Part shown: positions 59,167-64,000 of the stretch, one piece after another
Position numbering within the stretch: position 1 is the first letter of the stretch
Layout of the letters: every line of letters begins with the position of its first letter
Assembly (NCBI RefSeq): GCF_030272615.1
Contig: NC_081410.1
Span: 145,198,349-145,262,348 of the forward strand
Direction of reading: 5' to 3'
Source of the DNA: Cryptomeria japonica
Lineage: Eukaryota > Streptophyta > Pinopsida > Cupressales > Cupressaceae
Length of the DNA: 64,000 nt
Position numbers and translations under genes: made by a program
The notes under the pieces: model-generated
What the model was told of the DNA's origin: nothing
The model's database searches: none
Seen by the model: the letters and a program-made list of their open reading frames with translations, nothing else

Positions 59167-59940
59167 ATGCTGGAGTCATGGGAGAGATTCCCTTCGACTC
59201 AGAGTTTGCGAGAAGAGATGACATTCAAGGATAGAGTAGCAGTTCAGGCTATGGGACTGCGATACATTCTATATGTGCTTGAGTTTCAGGCGAACATGGG
59301 ATTACTAACTGCATTAGCTAAGAGATGGCACTCAAAGACATGCAATTTTTATTTGTCGATGAGTGAGATGACAGTCACCTTAGAGGATGTATACAGGATA
59401 CTGAGGATACCGGTCGATGGGGAGGTGGTTCCTTACGATCAAGATAGAGAAAGGTACAAGGATGGGGACAGGGACAGGATGAGGGGAGAGAGGAGGAGGA
59501 TGAGATACTATCCTTGAGGGAGATCTGCTAGGGATAGGCAGATGAGATCCAAGACCTGGAGAGGGATATAGCTAGACTCAAGAAATAACTGAGGGATACT
59601 GAGTGAGAGAGGGATCAAGCTATTCAGTGCTATACAAAGGCTGAGACAACACTGAGGGCAGGGAGGCAGGTAGCAGAGGACATAGGGGCCAGATACGCCT
59701 ATGTTCTGCAGGCAGGGGAGGAGATAGCCTACTAGAGAGACTTGTACTATGGAGTGGTGCCACCAGATCAGTGGGCTAGGAGCTTTCGGAGACCATCACG
59801 AACTACGACGACTATTGGAGGGAGAGACAGGAGACAAGCGTCTAGTGGTGGGATCATGGGTCCTCCACCACCACCAGATAGAGGGGATAGGAGAGATGAT
59901 CCTGGGGTGGGTCCTTCCAAGGCTTAGACTCCATCGAGGC
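59167..59940 (+). pseudogene. PMD-type frame antisense to element I, internally deleted
   Basis: 59167-59517 is open and reads FKDRVAVQAMGLRYILYVLE, NMGLLTALAKRWHSKT and MTVTLEDVYRILRIPVDGEV, the N-terminal plant mobile domain signature. It then passes directly into an Arg/Asp-rich stretch and a stop. After several stops, 59742-59927 reads YYGVVPPDQWARSFRRPSR and a Gly/Pro/Arg-rich C-terminus. The central part of the domain, present at 51.1-52.0 kb, is missing here. The polarity is opposite to LTR I. Antisense extra ORFs of PMD type downstream of pol have been described in plant Tat-lineage Ty3/gypsy elements, and the position here fits. Confidence 0.72.
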
Positions 59941-60043
59941 CAGCCAGCTGTGAGGGAGGGAGTTTAGCATAGCCTTAGAGGGCTCGCTATGTATCATTTT
60001 GTATGATGATGTAGACACCTTCGGGTGATTTTGTAGCCATATG

Positions 60044-60066
60044 TATATATATATATATATATATAT
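60044..60066. repeat. (TA)n microsatellite
   Basis: Twenty-three uninterrupted alternating T/A bases follow the PMD frame. Confidence 0.9.
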
Positions 60067-61667
60067 GAGATGATTCATCCTTGCGGCAGCTATATGCATG
60101 TGTACCTATGTGATGTATGTTTCTATGTGATGCTTATGATATGGATGCAAATATGTACATGAGGAAATGCAATATTTTTGTTCTTTTATGTTTTTAATAT
60201 GTTATGCATGATGCAAATGTGAATGTATGAAATATAGATGAATATGATAATGCAAATAACTATTTACATGATCAGAATGTAAAATGTGTTAACATGTGTT
60301 GTGTGTAGGATGTGATGCAATTATGATATCTATATGTATGTATGAAATGCTAACATGTGATAATACAAGTGCAAACTACATGAAATGCAAACATTTTTGG
60401 TGTGTCATTATACTCAATCATGTGCTACAAGGCTACACAGACTCAGGAAGGATGATGGAGGTCAATCAAGAAAGGGGGATGAAAGATAGAAGATATGGAA
60501 GTGAAAGAGCTTCTTGTGTGTTATCATCACTGAGCTTTATTATGGAAAAATAGGTTATGACAATCAAGGCATATGTTCGACCCAGAAAGTCATTGTACCT
60601 GTTTGCATGGAGATCAGATAATTACAAACAAGGAATTCCCCAATTCATACTAGACTCATAGTGTCTTCATATTCTTGGACAAGTCATAGCATTACTAAGA
60701 GACAATCTATAAACAACAAAGAAAAATAGGTAACGATACCCCATCCTCGCCTTTCTAGTCAAAGACATCCTGGAGATAAAATCTCTAGTCAGAGACATCC
60801 TAGAAAAGCTAAAAGACATGTCACCAAAAGATAAAATCAAAAGAAAACCAAGACTCGACACCAACATCCACTGTATTCCTCAAGTTTATTGTCTCTTATC
60901 ACTTGTATAAGTCTATTTGATTGTGGTCATGATGTTTACTTTCACAAAAAGATAGATAGCACTGAACCATAATGTTGTTTGAGTCTGTTGGAAGATTTGA
61001 TTTGTTGAAGCCCATTGCTGCTATTATGTCTCATCTAAAATTGACTGAATCCATGCAACTGATCTTTTATTGTGGAGAAGATGAAACTTTATTGCGGATT
61101 GGCGATGTAAATATTGCTTTATTGTGGATTATGTGCGGATAGACTGAAGAAAACTAGAAGAAATTGTACTCCTTGGAATGTGTGATTCTCTTAGTTTCAC
61201 ACCCATCACTAGACATAGGATTTGCCTTAGCCACAAATATGAGCTGATTTATTATGGATGGAAAGGGGTGAAAAGGAGGGATTATTATGAATGGCTAACC
61301 AATCTTGGGTAGATCAATAACAAGCCATGATGAGAATGGGTGTTTATTATGGATGGAAAGGTTGTGAGTGTGTGCAAAGTGAAAGGATGAAAGAGAATCC
61401 TGAAGGAGGGAGGAGCAATGTCTCTACACATGGTGTCAGTAACCTCATTTTCACCATGGTACTTGCCCAGGGCACCACCGAAGTGGTTTTCACCATTGGA
61501 CGAATTTATTTCTCTTTACTTTTTTCGATTTTTATTTTATTTTTTTTGTGTCACAAGGCACTTGTTTTCCAGGTTTTCAACAAGTAACGATTTTTAATTT
61601 TATGAATTTTTTGTATTTTTAAATTAGGATATTTTGAAGAGCTATGTGTAAAACCTGTGAAGGTGCA
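60067..61667. other. Unassigned sequence
   Basis: 60067-60420 is AT-rich with recurring ATGCAAATG words. 60436-61660 includes repeated TTTATT(A/G)TGGATGGAAAGG words near 61247 and 61341. No gag, pol or boundary was recognised; part may belong to element I. Confidence 0.35.
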
Positions 61668-62844
61668 TGTTGTTGATAGGATCTTCCAAAGGTTCTCCCT
61701 TTGTGGTTGAGAGCTGATATGCACTGGATCCATAGGCTGTTACTACTTATCAAGTTGCCATTAGTTTTATGTTCAAAGTTATTCTATATACTCTAGTCGG
61801 TTACTACTACCGAGATATTCAGTCGGTATGCACAGTCTAGTTGGTTACATAAGAAAGTAGTCTCAGAACATAGTATACACCAAGCTATCTACCGAGCAGC
61901 AAAGATGACACACCGAGTGAAACGTGTTACTAGATTCATTGAACCTGGACATACATAGGAAAATGTGTTACAAGATCGAGGAACATCTAACCGTTCTCAC
62001 ATTGGAAATTGCACTTAATGATTGTGTATGATTTTGAGGTCACCTAACCAATGAAATAATTTGCATGGTTATTCATTCGATAAAACATGTTTGTAAGATC
62101 GAAGCAATGAATGGATCACCGACATAAGAGATCTATTTATACAGCATGAGTTAAGAATTAACAAGGCGTGTGTGCATGAGTGTAAGAAGACTGTTACAGA
62201 GACATAGAGGTCACCGAGAGGGTTTTTAGAGAATAGTCGAAGAACAGAGTAAATAGAAGGGTTTACCGAGTTACTATATGGGTTACCGAGGTATGCTATA
62301 AGCAAGGTAATCATATTCCGAACACATAGAATCTGCTATAACATTCTAGATGTAAAGTTGCAGATATTTGTAATGATCTTATTGTAATATTTTGAAGTTG
62401 TAAGAGAAACCTTTAATAGGGTAAAAGACTCTAATAAAGTCTATAAATTGTAAAGCCTCTATTCAAGTGCAGCATTTAGATTAAGTGTTGTAAAATCCTT
62501 TAGCAAGGTAGATCTAACAGATCTTGTTACTCTTAACAGGGTAAGCTATCAGAAATAGCTAAACATGTAGCTGTAACCGAGCGCTCTTTATTATTGCAGT
62601 AGTGAAGTTGTGGGTGCCATCCCCACCACAGTTTTTCTCTCTAACCAAGAGTTTCTGCGTAACCAAAATATATGTGTTATGGAGTGAATCATGTATGATT
62701 GTTATCTATTTGTTTTAGCTTTATATTATGTTACTGCACTATTCGGTTTATGCATAACAGTAAAGTTATTGTTGAAGAAAAGTTTTGAAGTACTGATTCA
62801 CCCCTCCCCTCTCAGTACATTAGCTTTCCATATTGGGCCTAACA
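61668..62844 (+). repeat. 5' LTR of element J (left edge tentative)
   Basis: The right end GGGCCTAACA (62844) is followed by a two-base spacer and a primer site, so it is certain. The left edge is set at TGTTGTTGATAGG by analogy with related LTRs and is uncertain. The LTR has GATTCACCCCTCCCCTCTCA near 62795, ACCGAG/TCGGT motifs repeated through U3, a CTAACAG/TTAACAGGG cluster at 62400-62540, and CTCTAACCAAGAGTTTCTGC as the U5 block. Confidence 0.75.
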
Positions 62845-62846
62845 AT

Positions 62847-62858
62847 TGGTATCAGAGC
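62847..62858 (+). promoter_or_regulatory. Primer-binding site of element J, tRNA-iMet type
   Basis: TGGTATCAGAGC is canonical and lies two bases after the LTR. Confidence 0.93.
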
Positions 62859-62905
62859 TTCAATCTTGAAAAGGGTTTAACTACCTAAAGAGAAAGATCT
62901 TATCA

Positions 62906-63952
62906 ATGGAAGGCTATAAACAATCTCGAAGGATTGTGTATTTGCCAGAAGAGCCGGATCATGCTAACCAAGTGATTGCAGACATGCAAAGACAAATGCA
63001 AAAATCTCTGAAAGTAAGAAGAAGATTATCTGATGATTTGCAAGACTCTCAAGAGTTAGTGAAACAAATTGAGACATCATCTGAGAACAGTATATTTGAA
63101 GAGACTGAAGAAATGATTAGAGTATTGAAAGAAAAGAACAAAGCACTGGCTGATCAACTGAAAGCAATGAAAAGAGAACATGAACATTTCAGCACATAGA
63201 TGACTGAAAATCTTGATGCATTGAGGACAACCAAGGATAAAGTAAGAGATCTAGAAAGAGAGAAACAACAACTTGAAGTCTTAGTATTTGATAAGAATGA
63301 TGAAATCACAAGGTTGACTGGAATTCAACAAAATTTGTCAGATCAAATAGGTTATGCACATCATGAAGCAATTCTAAAAAATGATGAGAATCAAGTATTG
63401 AAACTTGAAGTATCAAGGTTGACCAATGAACTTAAAATAGAGAAGAAATCTAAAGAAACACTGAAGAAGAGTTATGAAGCATCAAAGATGTTGGATGAGC
63501 AACTGAATACAAGAAGACCCAACAAAGATGTAGGACTCGGTTACAAAGGAAAAGACTCTACCGAGAAGGGAATTCATACTATCAAGAGAGGAGAATCATC
63601 AAAGCAAGCTGGAAACAAGAATAACATCAAAAGAAAGAAGCCTATTTGCAACTACTTTGGAAATCAAGGTCACACTGCCAACATGTGCCAAATCAGAAAA
63701 GGTAACCAACCGAATGTCACTAAGTCCAATGGTTATTGTTACAATTGCAATAAATATGGTCACACATCTAATCAATGTAGGACAAAGTCTATGAACAATT
63801 ATCAGAAGGCAAAATTCAAAGGGTTTTGTAAAAACTGCAGTAGATATGGACATAGTACCGAGAAGTGTTGGTTTAAGAAAAAGAACTATATGTGGTATGC
63901 ACACCGAGCAAATGCTAGAGGTTACCAAACTCACGCAGATCCTTACCAATAG
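62906..63952 (+). pseudogene. gag: Coiled-coil gag of element J with three CCHC-type knuckles
   Basis: The ATG at 62906 is 48 bases after the primer site. One frame runs to 63952, broken only by a TAG at 63197-63199; the closing codon at 63950 is also TAG and sense-looking codons follow. The first roughly 200 residues are a long Lys/Glu/Leu heptad coiled coil. A VGLGYKGKDS motif precedes three knuckles exactly 30 residues apart: CNYFGNQGHTANMC (second Cys replaced by Phe), CYNCNKYGHTSNQC and CKNCSRYGHSTEKC. No N-terminal copia capsid signature is present, unlike element 1. The window ends before any pol could appear. It is the least decayed frame in the window. Confidence 0.82.
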
Positions 63953-64000
63953 TATTCTGCAGTACCATGGGATTACAATACAAGGATATGGTGTGAATGT

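Noticed and set aside
60009-60018. TGTAGACACC, identical to the terminus of LTR I, on the plus strand
   Set aside because: No palindromes, polypurine tract or LTR-like sequence accompanies it; a ten-base match alone is not enough.
63599-63949. 116-residue minus-strand frame
   Set aside because: It is a shadow of the knuckle-containing gag on the plus strand.
1-64000. CRISPR arrays, operons, tRNA or rRNA genes
   Set aside because: None seen; the tandem arrays lack spacer/repeat alternation, and plant transposon hallmarks make a prokaryotic origin untenable.

Overview
This 64 kb window is repeat-rich nuclear DNA of a seed plant. The dense nesting of old, decayed LTR retrotransposons, plant mobile domain (PMD) reading frames inside Ty3/gypsy-type elements, abundant solo LTRs and apparent lack of host genes fit a large gymnosperm (conifer-like) genome best. 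That assignment is inference; no species-diagnostic gene is present. I found no intact host gene, tRNA, rRNA or CRISPR array. Every coding region I can support is a transposon remnant. One antisense reading frame (31.8-32.7 kb) remains without a family. Layout, left to right. 1-7142: a minus-strand Ty1/copia element with 2.2 kb LTRs, a gag-only interior, a polypurine tract and a tRNA-iMet primer site; its left LTR is cut by the window edge. 7.39-9.07 kb: a pyrimidine block that switches to a purine block with a perfect (AG)n. 9072-16723: a plus-strand copia element (gag-PR-IN-RT) inserted in the purine block with GAGAG at both ends. It carries a chimeric deletion holding the LTR and RNase H end of a second, minus-strand copia element. 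17.8-18.5 kb: an 84-bp tandem array. 20.7-29.2 kb: a LINE broken by copia-type LTRs, with a tandem duplication of the LTR/LINE boundary and a tRNA-derived SINE whose empty site is preserved in the other copy. 30.5-31.1 kb: an unassigned island of different composition. 31.8-32.7 kb: the antisense frame closed only by TAG/TAA codons. 33.1-35.8 kb: a LINE endonuclease/RT remnant tandemly duplicated with the start of a short copia LTR. 35.3-38.2 kb: that copia element, with a solo LTR (36530-38033) inserted in its RT and flanked by TATGA. 40.4-40.9 kb: a foldback MITE. 42.4-42.8 kb: a 55-bp tandem array. 43430-44909: a solo LTR flanked by ATGTC. 45-51 kb: AT-rich, unassigned repeat-derived DNA. 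51.1-57.2 kb: a broken PMD frame interrupted by a complete non-coding LTR element (52032-56645) flanked by CTTTG. 57.2-60 kb: an LTR with a ladder of palindromes, then minisatellites and a second PMD frame antisense to the LTR polarity. 61.7 kb to the end: a copia-type LTR, primer site and coiled-coil/zinc-knuckle gag. Several copia-type elements (at 1, 9, 13.7, 43.4 and 61.7 kb) share a block near LTR GATTCACCCCCCCTCT, a TGTTGG/TGTTAG-type terminus, GGTATCAGAGC primer sites and repeated AAAGGGGGAG tracts, which I associate with the Sirevirus/Maximus lineage. Decay looks old. Paired LTRs of the 9 kb element differ by about 7 percent over a stretch I counted by hand, mostly by transitions. The main biological content is nested insertion, solo-LTR formation, microhomology deletion and tandem duplication rather than a pathway.
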